From an uncultured Oscillospiraceae bacterium (GTDB lineage Bacteria; Bacillota; Clostridia; Oscillospirales; Oscillospiraceae): 25,667 nt of DNA. The stretch is from positions 1 through 25,667 of the forward strand of contig CAKTHQ010000032.1 of NCBI GenBank assembly GCA_934565415.1, in the 5' to 3' direction. A program made the position numbers and the translations under genes. Below are positions 1 to 8,348 of the stretch, piece by piece (the stretch's first letter is position 1; each line of letters starts with the position of its first letter). Below the pieces are notes generated by a model that was given only the letters and a program-made list of their open reading frames with translations, had not been told where the DNA came from and did no database searches.

Positions 1-22
1 AGCCTATACCATCCATCCGGGA

Positions 23-57
23 GATTGCCACGCCAGTTTGCGAACTGGCTCGCAACG
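23..57. repeat. Intergenic hairpin repeat
   Basis: A short GC-rich hairpin with inner arms GCCAGTT (32-38) and AACTGGC (43-49) around TGCG, and outer arms TTGC (25-28) and GCAA (52-55). The flanking words (ATTGCCAC ... CTCGCAACGAC) resemble a hairpin type scattered between genes in Clostridia. No T-run follows, so it is not a clear terminator. The rest of positions 1-127 shows no gene. Confidence 0.45.
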
Positions 58-127
58 ACATCCGTTTTCTTTATCCCCACAAATCCTTATTTATCTGTCC
101 GTTTCTGCAATCATCTCCGGAATCCCA

Positions 128-156
128 TTGACTTTTGCGGTATCTTAGGGTATCCT
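128..156 (+). promoter_or_regulatory. Candidate promoter of the tetrapyrrole operon
   Basis: TTGACT at 128-133, a 17-bp spacer, then TATCCT at 151-156 (a weak -10). It sits about 45 bp upstream of the cbiK start. I see no cobalamin riboswitch between it and the gene, although B12-pathway genes are often controlled that way. Confidence 0.4.
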
Positions 157-200
157 GTAAGGTAGGTTTTTATCGTCTTTTGACAGAAAGGAATGTGGCT

Positions 201-1664
201 ATGAAGAAAGCAATTTTGGTGGTGTCCTTTGGCACCTCTTATCCGGATACCCTGGAAAAGGCCATCGGGGCCACGGAAAAGGCCATTGCCGATGCCTTCC
301 CCGGGTGGGAAGTCCGGCGGGCCTTTACCAGCTCCATCATTATGAAAAAGCTTTTAAAGCGGGACTGCGTGCAGATTGACAACGTGGCCCAGGCTATGGC
401 AAAGCTGGAAGCCGAGGGGTTTACCCATGTGGCGGTGCAGCCCACCCATGTGATGCATGGGGAGGAGTATGAAAAGCTGCTAAAGCAATTGGAGCCCTAC
501 CGTCTGCGGCTTTCCGTACAGGCAGGCGAACCGCTGCTTGACAAGCAGGAGGACTACGAGGCCGTGGCCTCCGCCCTTTTAAACCGACTGCCCCAGCCCA
601 AGGAAAATGAAGCCCTGGTACTGATGGGCCACGGTACCCCCCACTTTGCCAACTCCGCCTACGGCCAGCTGGAGCAGAACCTTATGGACACCTGCGACCG
701 GGTGTATGTGGCTACCGTAGAGGGCTACCCTACTTTGGACCGGGTGATGGCCCAGCTTGCTAAACGGCCGGAGATTCAAAAAATCACCCTGGCCCCCTTT
801 ATGCTGGTGGCCGGGGACCACGCCCGGAACGACATGGCAGGCGACGGGGACTCCTGGAAGCGGCAGCTGGAGGAAAAGGGTTACGAAGTGACCTGCATTC
901 TACAGGGCCTGGGAGAATACCCGGAAATCCGGGCCCTCTTTGTACGGCACTGCCGGAAAGCCGTAGAAGCCCTCCATGCTGAGGGCAAGCTCTGGGGCGT
1001 AGGCGTAGGCCCGGGAGACCCGGAATTACTGACCCTGAAGGCCGCCCGGGTGCTGGAGCAGGCGGATGTAATTCTGGCCCCGGATACCGGCAAGGCCGAC
1101 AAGACCGCCCTGAATATCGTTCGGAACCACTTAAACGGCAAGAGGCCCATTCTGGTTTCCACCCCCATGACCCGGGACCGGGAAAAGGTAGAGGCAAGCT
1201 ACACCGCCGCCGCCCAGATGATTTGCAATTATCTGGATGAGGGCAAGCAGGTGGCCTTTATCACCCTGGGGGATGCCACAGTATACTCTACATATATGTA
1301 TATCCACGAAAAGGTCCGCGCCCGGGGCTACGCCGTAGAGGTGGTACCCGGGGTACCCTCCTTCTGCGCCGCGGCGGCCAGACTCAATATCTCCCTGTGC
1401 CAGGGAACGGAGCCGCTGCTGGTCATCCCCGCCTCCCACAGCGTGGAGGACCTATTGGATGTAAAGGCCAACAAGGTATTTATGAAGGCCGGTTCCTCCA
1501 TCCTGGACCTGAAAAAGGCTCTGGAAGAAAAAAATATGCTTGGCAACGCCGCCATGGTGGAAAATTGCAGCATGGAAAAGGAACGGGTGTATCCGGACTT
1601 CCGGGACCTGAACCGGCCCTCCGGCTACTTCTCCCTGGTGATTGTAAAGGAGGAAGGCCGATGA
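201..1664 (+). CDS. cbiK-cbiL: Sirohydrochlorin cobaltochelatase / cobalt-precorrin-2 C20-methyltransferase fusion (CbiK-CbiL)
   Basis: A 487-residue two-domain cytoplasmic enzyme of the anaerobic cobalamin route. Residues 1 to about 260 match CbiK, which inserts Co2+ into sirohydrochlorin. It shows the N-terminal VVSFGTS, the catalytic-type histidine in MGHGTPH (H144) and a second in AGDHARND (H207). Residues about 264-487 are a SAM-dependent CbiL/CobI-type methylase with GVGVGPGDPELLTLKAA and VVPGVPSFCAAAARL, acting at C20 of cobalt-precorrin-2. The start was set at 201 because AGAAAGGA lies 8 bases upstream and the product then begins MKKAILVVSFG as in CbiK; an in-frame ATG at 135 would add an unrelated 22-residue head. 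The stop overlaps the next start (ATGA). The fusion joins consecutive steps. No later cbi genes lie in the window. Confidence 0.93.
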   Translation: MKKAILVVSFGTSYPDTLEKAIGATEKAIADAFPGWEVRRAFTSSIIMKKLLKRDCVQIDNVAQAMAKLEAEGFTHVAVQPTHVMHGEEYEKLLKQLEPYRLRLSVQAGEPLLDKQEDYEAVASALLNRLPQPKENEALVLMGHGTPHFANSAYGQLEQNLMDTCDRVYVATVEGYPTLDRVMAQLAKRPEIQKITLAPFMLVAGDHARNDMAGDGDSWKRQLEEKGYEVTCILQGLGEYPEIRALFVRHCRKAVEALHAEGKLWGVGVGPGDPELLTLKAARVLEQADVILAPDTGKADKTALNIVRNHLNGKRPILVSTPMTRDREKVEASYTAAAQMICNYLDEGKQVAFITLGDATVYSTYMYIHEKVRARGYAVEVVPGVPSFCAAAARLNISLCQGTEPLLVIPASHSVEDLLDVKANKVFMKAGSSILDLKKALEEKNMLGNAAMVENCSMEKERVYPDFRDLNRPSGYFSLVIVKEEGR

Positions 1665-3082
1665 GCCTTGTGATGTCCGGCCTGGACTGCCACCGGGCAG
1701 GGGTCCGGCTCCGGGAAACTCTGGCCTTTTCCAAGGACGGAGTCAAGGAAATGCTGGTATGGCTCAAGCAGCAGCCCGGGGTAACGGGCTGCGTGCTGCT
1801 CTCCACCTGCAACCGGACGGAAATCTATCTCTCCGGAGATTTTGAAAGCGCCCCCTGGCGGCTTTTATGCCGGGGGGCCCGGGCAGACGAAAGCGCCCTG
1901 GAGCCCTACTTTACCACCCGCATGGGAGAGGATGCCGCAAAGCACCTGATGGAGGTAGCCTGCGGGCTCCACTCCCAGATTTTAGGCGAGGACCAGATCA
2001 TCACCCAGGTCCGCATCGCTATGGAGCTGGCCAAGGAGATGGGCAGCCTGGACCCGTCCCTCTCTTCCCTGTTCCGCCGGGCGGTTACCGCCGGGAAGCG
2101 GGCCAAAACGGAAGTGCACCTGGAACGGGGCGTGCCCTCTTTGGGAAGCCGCTGCCGGGAGGTGCTGGAAAAGGAATTAGGCACCCTGGAAGGGAAAAGA
2201 ATTCTGGTCATCGGCAACGGGCAGATGGGCCGGCTGGCGGCGGAAATTCTGTATGACGCCGGGGCCACCGTCCGTGTAACCCTGCGGACCTACCGCCACG
2301 GGGAGACCGTCGTCCCCGGAGGCTGCGGCACCGTGCCCTACGAGGACCGGCTGGAGGCAATGAAAGACGCGGACGCTCTGGTTTCCGCCACCACCAGCCC
2401 CCACTATACCCTGACAAAAGAACAGCTCTCTTCCCTGCCCCGGCGCCCAAAAGTTGCCGCAGACCTGGCGGTTCCCCGGGACATTGACCCGGAATGCGGC
2501 CAGCTTCTGACCCTTTACGATACCGATTCCCTGGGCACCGGCGGCCCCGGAAGCCCGGAGGAGCTGGCTGCCATGGAGCGGGTGGCCCAGGAGGAGCTGG
2601 AAAAATACAACCAGTGGCAGGTGCGGCAAACCCTGGCCCAGAAAGGGATGCGCTTCCCCCTGTTTGTGGACCTAAAGGACAAAAAGGTGGTCCTTATCGG
2701 CGGGGGCACCATTGCCTCCCGACGCATTGGGACCTTGCGGCTGTTTGGCTGCCGGATTGTGGTTGTTTCCCCGGAGCTCAAATGCAGCGACGAGGGCATC
2801 ACCTGGCTGCAGCGGGCCTATACCCCCGGGGACCTGGAAGGTGCAGCCATTGCCGTGGCTGCCACAAATGACCGAAGCGTGAACCACGCCGTATGGGAAG
2901 AGGCCGCGGCAAAAAACATCCCGGTGTCCGTTGCGGACCGGGAGGAGGAATGCAGCTTCTACTTCCCTGCCATCTGCACCGGGGAAAACCTGGTGGCCGG
3001 GGTGGTATCCACCGGAAAGGACCACCACCGCACCGCCCGGGCTGCCCGGGAGATTCGGAACGTATTGGAGGAACTGGATTGA
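1661..3082 (+). CDS. hemA: Glutamyl-tRNA reductase fused to precorrin-2 dehydrogenase (HemA-Met8/CysG N-domain)
   Basis: A 473-residue fusion. Residues 1 to about 325 are glutamyl-tRNA reductase, which makes glutamate-1-semialdehyde from Glu-tRNA. The catalytic cysteine is C50 in STCNRTEIY, GLHSQILGEDQI lies at 102-113, and the NADPH fold has VIGNGQMGRLAAE at about 183-195. Residues about 331-473 are a siroheme-synthase N-domain (NAD-dependent precorrin-2 dehydrogenase) with LIGGGTIASRR. The HemA part is short: most of the C-terminal dimerisation domain (full enzymes are about 420 residues) is missing and the dehydrogenase follows directly. The dehydrogenase part also lacks the usual C-terminal helical domain. 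AAGGAGG (1647-1653) sets the start, and the ATG overlaps the preceding stop. The product links the first committed step with sirohydrochlorin formation. Confidence 0.93.
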   Translation: MSLVMSGLDCHRAGVRLRETLAFSKDGVKEMLVWLKQQPGVTGCVLLSTCNRTEIYLSGDFESAPWRLLCRGARADESALEPYFTTRMGEDAAKHLMEVACGLHSQILGEDQIITQVRIAMELAKEMGSLDPSLSSLFRRAVTAGKRAKTEVHLERGVPSLGSRCREVLEKELGTLEGKRILVIGNGQMGRLAAEILYDAGATVRVTLRTYRHGETVVPGGCGTVPYEDRLEAMKDADALVSATTSPHYTLTKEQLSSLPRRPKVAADLAVPRDIDPECGQLLTLYDTDSLGTGGPGSPEELAAMERVAQEELEKYNQWQVRQTLAQKGMRFPLFVDLKDKKVVLIGGGTIASRRIGTLRLFGCRIVVVSPELKCSDEGITWLQRAYTPGDLEGAAIAVAATNDRSVNHAVWEEAAAKNIPVSVADREEECSFYFPAICTGENLVAGVVSTGKDHHRTARAAREIRNVLEELD

Positions 3083-3957
3083 ACATTCGTTTTGGAAGCC
3101 GGGAAAGCAAACTGGCCGTTATTCAAAGCCGGATGGTTATGGAGGCCGTACAGCGTGCCTTCCCGGAAGCGACCTTAGAGCTTATCACCATGAAGACCAC
3201 CGGCGACAAGATTTTGGATAAGACCCTGGAGCAGATCGGCGGCAAGGGCCTCTTTGTCAAGGAGCTGGACCTGGCCCTGCGGGAGGGGCGGTGCGACTTT
3301 ACCGTCCACTCCTTAAAAGATATGCCCATGGAGGTACCGGAGGACCTGCCTCTGGCGGCCTTCTCTGCCCGGGAGGACCCCAGGGATGCCCTGGTGCTTC
3401 CGGAAGGCATTACGGAAATGGACAGAAGCAAGCCCATCGGCTGCGCCTCCCGGCGGCGGCAGCTGCAATTAAAGGCGCTGTACCCGGAATACGGCATTCA
3501 GCCCGTCCGGGGCAATGTGCAGACAAGGCTGCGCAAGCTGGACGAGGGCCAATACTGTGCCCTGGTGCTGGCCGCCGCGGGATTAAAGCGGCTGGGACTG
3601 GAACAGCGGATCCATCGGTATTTTTCCACCGAGGAAATTCTCCCCGCCGCCGGGCAGGCTATCTTAGCGGTTCAGACCCGGGCAGGGGCAGATACCTCCC
3701 TGCTGCAAACCTTCCACAATGAAGATGCCGCCTGCTGCGCCAAAGCGGAGCGGGCTTTTGTACGGCAGCTGAACGGCGGCTGCACCTCCCCGGTGGCGGC
3801 CTACGCCCAGACAGCGGATGAGAAGCTGACCCTGACGGGCCTGTATGTCAGCGAGGACGAAACGATTCTGCGCCGGGGCACCAAAACCGGCGATAAGCAT
3901 CAAGCGGAGGCCCTGGGCATAGAGCTTGCCCGGGAGCTGAAAGGAGCGAGCCTATGA
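3079..3957 (+). CDS. hemC: Porphobilinogen deaminase (hydroxymethylbilane synthase)
   Basis: A 292-residue cytoplasmic enzyme that joins four porphobilinogens into hydroxymethylbilane. The N-terminus NIRFGSRESKLAVIQ is typical. The catalytic aspartate lies in HSLKDMP (D81), substrate-binding arginines lie around ASRRRQLQL and VRGNVQTRL, and the dipyrromethane-cofactor cysteine is C235 in NGGCTSPVAAYA. The start is a TTG at 3079 that overlaps the hemA stop and has GGAGGA six bases upstream. The frame remains open far upstream, but that stretch lies inside hemA and does not resemble HemC. The stop overlaps the next start (ATGA), so the four genes look translationally coupled. Confidence 0.95.
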   Translation: MNIRFGSRESKLAVIQSRMVMEAVQRAFPEATLELITMKTTGDKILDKTLEQIGGKGLFVKELDLALREGRCDFTVHSLKDMPMEVPEDLPLAAFSAREDPRDALVLPEGITEMDRSKPIGCASRRRQLQLKALYPEYGIQPVRGNVQTRLRKLDEGQYCALVLAAAGLKRLGLEQRIHRYFSTEEILPAAGQAILAVQTRAGADTSLLQTFHNEDAACCAKAERAFVRQLNGGCTSPVAAYAQTADEKLTLTGLYVSEDETILRRGTKTGDKHQAEALGIELARELKGASL

Positions 3958-5453
3958 ACGGCAGTGTGATTTTAGTAGGGGCCGGTCCCGGAGACCCGGG
4001 GCTATTGACCCAGAAGGGCCGCCAGGCAATTGAGCAGGCCCAGGTGGTGGTGTATGATCGGCTGGTCAGCCCCGCCATTCTATCCATGATCCCCCAGGAC
4101 GCGGAAAAGATCGATGTGGGCAAGGAATCCAGCCACCACCTGGTACCCCAGGAGGAAATCAACCGGATCCTTCTGCGGAAGGCCCAGGAGGGAAAGCGGG
4201 TGGTCCGGCTCAAGGGCGGCGACCCCTTTCTCTTTGGTCGGGGCGGCGAGGAGCTGGAGCTGTTGGAAGAAGAGGGCATCCCCTTCCAGGTAGTACCCGG
4301 GGTGACCTCTGCCCTATCGGTGCCCGCCTATGCGGGTATCCCCGTAACCCATCGGGACTTCTGCTCCTCTTTGCACATCATCACCGGCCACGCCAGAGCC
4401 GGGGCAGAGCTGAAAATTGACTTTGACGCCCTGCGGCGCACCGGAGGCACCCTGGTATTTTTAATGAGCATCACCAGCCTGCCTAAAATCTGCTTTGGGC
4501 TTTTGGGCGCGGGGATGGATCCCAATATGCCCGCCGCCGTCATTGAGCGCGGCACCCTGCCCCAGCAGCGGAAGCTCATTTCCACCTTGGAGAACCTGCC
4601 CAGAGACGCGGAGGCCCAGGGCGTCAAGAGTCCTGCCATCATTGTGGTGGGCAAGGTCTGCGCCCTGTCCGACCGGTTCGACTGGTTTGACGCTTTGCCT
4701 CTGAAGGGCAAGCCCATTGTGGTCACCCGCCCGGCGGACCGCAGCGGCACCCTGACCCAGCGCCTCCGGGAGCTGGGGGCCCAGGTCATCGATTACCCCT
4801 GCATCCGTACCGTACCGCGGGAAGAAAATGTACCCCTGGATATTGCCATTGAAAAGCTCGGTTCTTACCGCTGTCTGGTGTTTACCAGCCCCATAGGGCC
4901 CAAGCTCTTCTTTGACCGGCTTCTCTCCCTGGGCAAGGACGCCCGGACCCTTAGCGGCCTGACCCTGGCCGCCATTGGGCCCAAAACCGCCAAGGCTTTG
5001 GAGCACTTCGGTTTGCGGGCGGACATCGTGCCGGAAGCCTTCGACTCCTGTCATCTGGCCAAGGCCCTGGAAGTCATCGAGGGCCCCGTACTCCTGTGCC
5101 GGGCCAGCGTTGGCAGCGCCGCGGTGCCGGAAATGCTGGAGGCCAGGGGCACCCAGTATGACGATGTGGCCCTGTACGACACCGTATACGCTTCCCCGGA
5201 CCCGGAGCAGGTGGATGCCCTGTTGGGGGAGCCTCTGCTCGTTACCTTTACCAGCGCCTCCACCGTAAAGGGCTTTGCCGAAAGCCTGCCGGGGAGAGAT
5301 TTCCGGAATGTACTGGGCTGCTGCATCGGAAAGCAGACGGAGGCGGAGGCCAGAAAATACGGCATAAAGACCGTGGTGGCGGAGGAAGCCACCATGGAGG
5401 CGCTGGTGGATTGTATTCAGGCAGCGTGCAGGGCTACCGACGCATTATTTTAG
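3954..5453 (+). CDS. cobA-hemD: Uroporphyrinogen-III C-methyltransferase / uroporphyrinogen-III synthase fusion (CobA-HemD)
   Basis: A 499-residue fusion. Residues 1 to about 245 are the SAM-dependent methylase that makes precorrin-2, with VGAGPGDPGLLT at 8-19, VVRLKGGDPFLFGRGGEE at about 83-100, VVPGVTSA and PVTHRD. Residues about 254-499 are uroporphyrinogen-III synthase, recognisable from PIVVTRPADRSG at its start, VFTSPIG, AAIGPKTA and TFTSASTV. The domain order puts the consumer of uroporphyrinogen III before its producer on one chain. Such fusions are known in clostridia. The gene overlaps hemC by four bases, and its product feeds the dehydrogenase half of HemA and then CbiK. Confidence 0.95.
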   Translation: MNGSVILVGAGPGDPGLLTQKGRQAIEQAQVVVYDRLVSPAILSMIPQDAEKIDVGKESSHHLVPQEEINRILLRKAQEGKRVVRLKGGDPFLFGRGGEELELLEEEGIPFQVVPGVTSALSVPAYAGIPVTHRDFCSSLHIITGHARAGAELKIDFDALRRTGGTLVFLMSITSLPKICFGLLGAGMDPNMPAAVIERGTLPQQRKLISTLENLPRDAEAQGVKSPAIIVVGKVCALSDRFDWFDALPLKGKPIVVTRPADRSGTLTQRLRELGAQVIDYPCIRTVPREENVPLDIAIEKLGSYRCLVFTSPIGPKLFFDRLLSLGKDARTLSGLTLAAIGPKTAKALEHFGLRADIVPEAFDSCHLAKALEVIEGPVLLCRASVGSAAVPEMLEARGTQYDDVALYDTVYASPDPEQVDALLGEPLLVTFTSASTVKGFAESLPGRDFRNVLGCCIGKQTEAEARKYGIKTVVAEEATMEALVDCIQAACRATDALF

Positions 5454-5460
5454 GCCGTTA

Positions 5461-5695
5461 CGGCTCGTAAGCGCTGGCCCCTCCGGGGGCGGTTTTCTTG
5501 CTTCTGCAAGAAAATCGATAAGAAGCAGCCTTAGGGGGGAGCGCTGAAGTCTCACTCCCATTCGAAGCCGCCTCCCCAAACTAAGGAGCGATTGCCCCCG
5601 GCAATCGTTTATTAGATTCGCTGCGCGACGCACCGCCCCTAAGAACCCCCTACCGGCGGCACATTCAACGAACAGCTCAAAACCGTGTCTGAAAA
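5461..5695. repeat. Left arm of long imperfect inverted repeat
   Basis: Reads in reverse complement like the right arm at 5830-6010, with shared blocks in the same order. These are CCGGCGGCACATTCAACG (5653-5670, exact inverse at 5861-5878), CTCAAAACC next to it, TGAAGTCTCACTCCC (inverse GGGAGCGAGACTTCA, one mismatch), and the CAAGAAA hairpin with CCCGGAGGG. The left arm has about 60 extra bases (about 5586-5640). Confidence 0.75.
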
Positions 5696-5829
5696 GTCGG
5701 ATAATGATAAGATTGGTAATAATGTTTCAGCCAACTGGAAATACGCAACGGACCAAATCTTATTTCTAGGGGCCCGGCCGGTTGGAACAACGCAAAAGGC
5801 CAAAAGCTTGTTACAAGCACTGTGTATTT

Positions 5830-6010
5830 TTACCCTTTCAAGGTATGGCTTTGAGTAGTACGTTGAATGTGCCGCCGGGGGGGATTCTCAAGGGGGGATG
5901 GCTTTGAGTGGGAGCGAGACTTCAATGCCCCCCTTGAGCCGCATTCTTTCGTTCTTTCTTGGCGGCACAAGAAAGAACCCCCCGGAGGGTCCTGTACCGA
6001 CGGGCCGTAC
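5830..6010. repeat. Right arm of long imperfect inverted repeat
   Basis: Inverted partner of 5461-5695. The exact 18-base arm CGTTGAATGTGCCGCCGG is at 5861-5878. It continues outward with TTCTCAAGGGG, GGGAGCGAGACTTCA and a TTCTTTCTTG/CAAGAAAGAA hairpin followed by CCCCCCGGAGGG. It has its own inner hairpin, CTCAAGGGGGG with CCCCCCTTGAG. No transposase or ORF lies between the arms. Confidence 0.75.
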
Positions 6011-6080
6011 TAGCCCGGTCCAAATGCAATAATGCATTCCCCCCTCAAAAAATTATTTATATCACAAAGGAAGTAATCAT

Positions 6081-7064
6081 ATGGAAATGTCCATCCGTCC
6101 CCGCAGGCTGCGGTCCTGCGATAATCTGCGCCGTATGGTGCGGGAAACCCGGGTGTCCCCGGAGAGTCTCATCTACCCCCTGTTCATCGTGGAAGGGGAA
6201 AACATCAAAGAGCCCATCCCCTCTCTGGACGGCCAGTACCGGTACTCCCCGGACCGGGTTTGCGAAGAGATTGAAGCGTGCCTGGCTTGCGGCGTCAAGC
6301 GGGTGCTGCTCTTCGGTATCCCCAAGCGTAAGGATGCCATCGGCTCCTCCGCCTGGGACCCCAGCGGAGTGGTGCAGCAGGGCATCAAAGCCATCAAGGC
6401 CAAGTACCCGGAAATGTATGTCATCACCGATGTATGTATGTGCGAGTACACGGACCACGGCCACTGCGGCATCCTGTGTGACCATGAGGTAGACAACGAC
6501 AAAACTTTGGAGGTGCTGGCCAAAACCGCCCTTTCCCATGTAGTGGCCGGAGCCGACATGGTGGCCCCCTCCGACATGATGGACGGCCGCATCGCCGCCA
6601 TCCGGGAAACCCTGGACGACCACGGCTATGTGAACACCCCCATTATGTCCTACTCTGCCAAGTACGCTTCCGCCTTCTACGGACCCTTCCGGGATGCCGC
6701 CGGGTCCGCCCCTGCCTTTGGAGACCGGCGGGGCTACCAGATGGACCCCCACAACCGGAAGGAGGCTCTGAAGGAATGCCAGCTGGATGTGGAAGAAGGG
6801 GCCGACATCCTGATGGTCAAGCCCGCCCTGAGCTACCTGGATATTATAAGGGAATGCACTGATGCCTTCGACCTGCCTATGGCCGCCTACTCCGTCAGCG
6901 GGGAGTATGCCATGATTAAGGCCGCAGGAAAAGCGGGGCTCATCGACGAGCACCGGGTGATGTGCGAAAGCGCCCTGTCCATCTACCGGGCGGGAGCCAG
7001 CATCCTCATTACCTACTTTGCCAAGGAGCTGGCCAAGGCCATGAAGGAAGGAGAGCTGGGCTAA
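6081..7064 (+). CDS. hemB: Delta-aminolevulinic acid dehydratase (porphobilinogen synthase)
   Basis: A 327-residue enzyme that condenses two 5-aminolevulinate molecules into porphobilinogen. It has the zinc-type cysteine triad C119, C121 and C129 in DVCMCEYTDHGHCG, so it is probably zinc-dependent rather than magnesium-only. The two Schiff-base lysines are K194 in SYSAKYASAFYGPFR and K247 in MVKPALSY. Length is normal for the family. AAAGGAAG ends 7 bases before the ATG at 6081. A second ATG at 6087 is possible but less well spaced. The gene is separated from cobA-hemD by the palindromic block and sits one base ahead of hemL, so hemB-hemL form their own transcription unit or depend on read-through. 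Confidence 0.96.
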   Translation: MEMSIRPRRLRSCDNLRRMVRETRVSPESLIYPLFIVEGENIKEPIPSLDGQYRYSPDRVCEEIEACLACGVKRVLLFGIPKRKDAIGSSAWDPSGVVQQGIKAIKAKYPEMYVITDVCMCEYTDHGHCGILCDHEVDNDKTLEVLAKTALSHVVAGADMVAPSDMMDGRIAAIRETLDDHGYVNTPIMSYSAKYASAFYGPFRDAAGSAPAFGDRRGYQMDPHNRKEALKECQLDVEEGADILMVKPALSYLDIIRECTDAFDLPMAAYSVSGEYAMIKAAGKAGLIDEHRVMCESALSIYRAGASILITYFAKELAKAMKEGELG

Positions 7065-7065
7065 A

Positions 7066-8328
7066 ATGACAAAGTCCGAAATTCTTTTTGAGCAGGCGCA
7101 AAATGTGATGCCCGGCGGGGTCAATTCCCCGGTCCGGGCCTGCCGCAGCGTGGGCACCTATCCCAGATTCCTGGAAAAGGGCCTGGGCAGCCACGTTTGG
7201 GATGTGGACGGCAACGAATATATCGACCTGATCTGCTCCTGGGGCCCCCTGATTCTGGGCCACTGCCAGGAGGATGTGGAAAAGGCTGTGGCAGAGTCCA
7301 TCCGGAAGGGGTTGAGCTTCGGCGCCCCTACTGCCATCGAGGTGGAAATGGCCCGGCTGGTATGCAGCATGACCGGGGTAGAGATGGTGCGGATGGTCAA
7401 TTCCGGCACCGAGGCCGTTATGTCCGCCCTGCGGCTGGCCCGGGGCGCTACCGGAAGAAGCAAAATCATTAAATTTGCCGGGTGCTACCATGGCCACTCC
7501 GATTCCATGCTGGTAAAGGCCGGTTCCGGCGCTCTCACCGGCGGCGCGCCCGATTCTGCCGGTGTGCCCAGGGAAATGGCCGGGGATACCCTGACGGCGG
7601 ACTATAACGATGTAAAAAGCGTCCGCACCCTGCTGGAGGCCAACCGGGGGCAGGTAGCCGCCGTCATCGTAGAGCCCGTAGCCGCCAATATGGGCGTAGT
7701 GCCCCCCAAGCCCGGATTTTTGCGGGGGCTGCGGCAGCTGTGCGACGAGTTTGGGGCATTGCTTATTTTTGATGAAGTCATCACCGGCTTCCGGCTGGCT
7801 CCCGGCGGCGCGCAAAGCTACTTTGGGGTGAAGGCGGACCTTGTCACCTATGGCAAGATCATCGGCGGCGGGATGCCCGTAGGCGCTTACGGCGGCTCCA
7901 AAAAGCTCCTGGAGCTGGTGGCTCCCCTGGGCCCCGTGTATCAGGCGGGCACCCTGTCCGGAAACCCCGTGGCTATGGCTGCCGGCCTGACCCAGCTGAA
8001 AATTTTAAGCAGCCATCCCGAAATCTACGAGAAGCTGGAGGCCTTGGGTTCCATGCTCCAGGCTGGCCTGCGGGACGCCCTGAAAAATGTCCCCGCCCAG
8101 GTCAACCGGGTGGGCTCCATTGCCACGGTGTTCTTTACGGACCACGAAGTATCCGGCTACATGGATGCCAAGTCCTCCGATCTGGAGAAGTTCAAAAAGT
8201 GGTACTTAGGCCTTCTCTCCCACGGCATCTACGCCGCCCCCAGTCAGTTTGAGGCCATGTTCCTGTCCTACGCCCACACGGAGGCGGAGATCGAGCATAT
8301 TATCAAGGCAGCACGGGAGATTTTCTGA
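7066..8328 (+). CDS. hemL: Glutamate-1-semialdehyde 2,1-aminomutase
   Basis: A 420-residue PLP enzyme that turns glutamate-1-semialdehyde into 5-aminolevulinate, the step after HemA. Visible features are the N-terminal NVMPGGVNSPVRA, the substrate/PLP region VNSGTEAVMSALRLAR, the PLP aspartate in IFDEVITGFR (D236), and the Schiff-base lysine in TYGKIIGGGMPVGAYGG (K264). The ATG lies one base after the hemB stop, and AAGGAAGGAG in the hemB tail serves as ribosome site. With hemA it confirms the C5 pathway. No strong intrinsic terminator follows; an inverted-repeat element begins 20 bp downstream. Confidence 0.96.
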   Translation: MTKSEILFEQAQNVMPGGVNSPVRACRSVGTYPRFLEKGLGSHVWDVDGNEYIDLICSWGPLILGHCQEDVEKAVAESIRKGLSFGAPTAIEVEMARLVCSMTGVEMVRMVNSGTEAVMSALRLARGATGRSKIIKFAGCYHGHSDSMLVKAGSGALTGGAPDSAGVPREMAGDTLTADYNDVKSVRTLLEANRGQVAAVIVEPVAANMGVVPPKPGFLRGLRQLCDEFGALLIFDEVITGFRLAPGGAQSYFGVKADLVTYGKIIGGGMPVGAYGGSKKLLELVAPLGPVYQAGTLSGNPVAMAAGLTQLKILSSHPEIYEKLEALGSMLQAGLRDALKNVPAQVNRVGSIATVFFTDHEVSGYMDAKSSDLEKFKKWYLGLLSHGIYAAPSQFEAMFLSYAHTEAEIEHIIKAAREIF

Positions 8329-8348
8329 GAAATCCAGCCTTCTGCATC

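Larger units (their letters stand above)
5454..6080. other. 627-bp gene-free spacer made of palindromic repeats
   Basis: No credible coding frame. The spacer holds two inverted, diverged copies of one repeat unit (left about 5461-5695, right about 5830-6010) around a less ordered centre, then a short AT-rich stretch with the hemB ribosome site. Small hairpins inside include TTTTCTTGC/GCAAGAAAA (5493-5514), GATTGCC/GGCAATC near 5590-5606, and TTCTTTCTTG/CAAGAAAGAA near 5953-5978. A weak terminator-like hairpin (GCCCC/GGGGC, 5477-5490, then TTTT at 5493) lies soon after the cobA-hemD stop. Confidence 0.7.

Noticed and set aside
1..200. A second cobalamin riboswitch ahead of cbiK-cbiL
   Set aside because: None of the conserved aptamer words or the B12 box is present; only a generic hairpin and a candidate promoter are seen.
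5461..6010. Insertion sequence between cobA-hemD and hemB
   Set aside because: Inverted arms exist, but no transposase frame, even broken, lies between them, so only a repeat is claimed.
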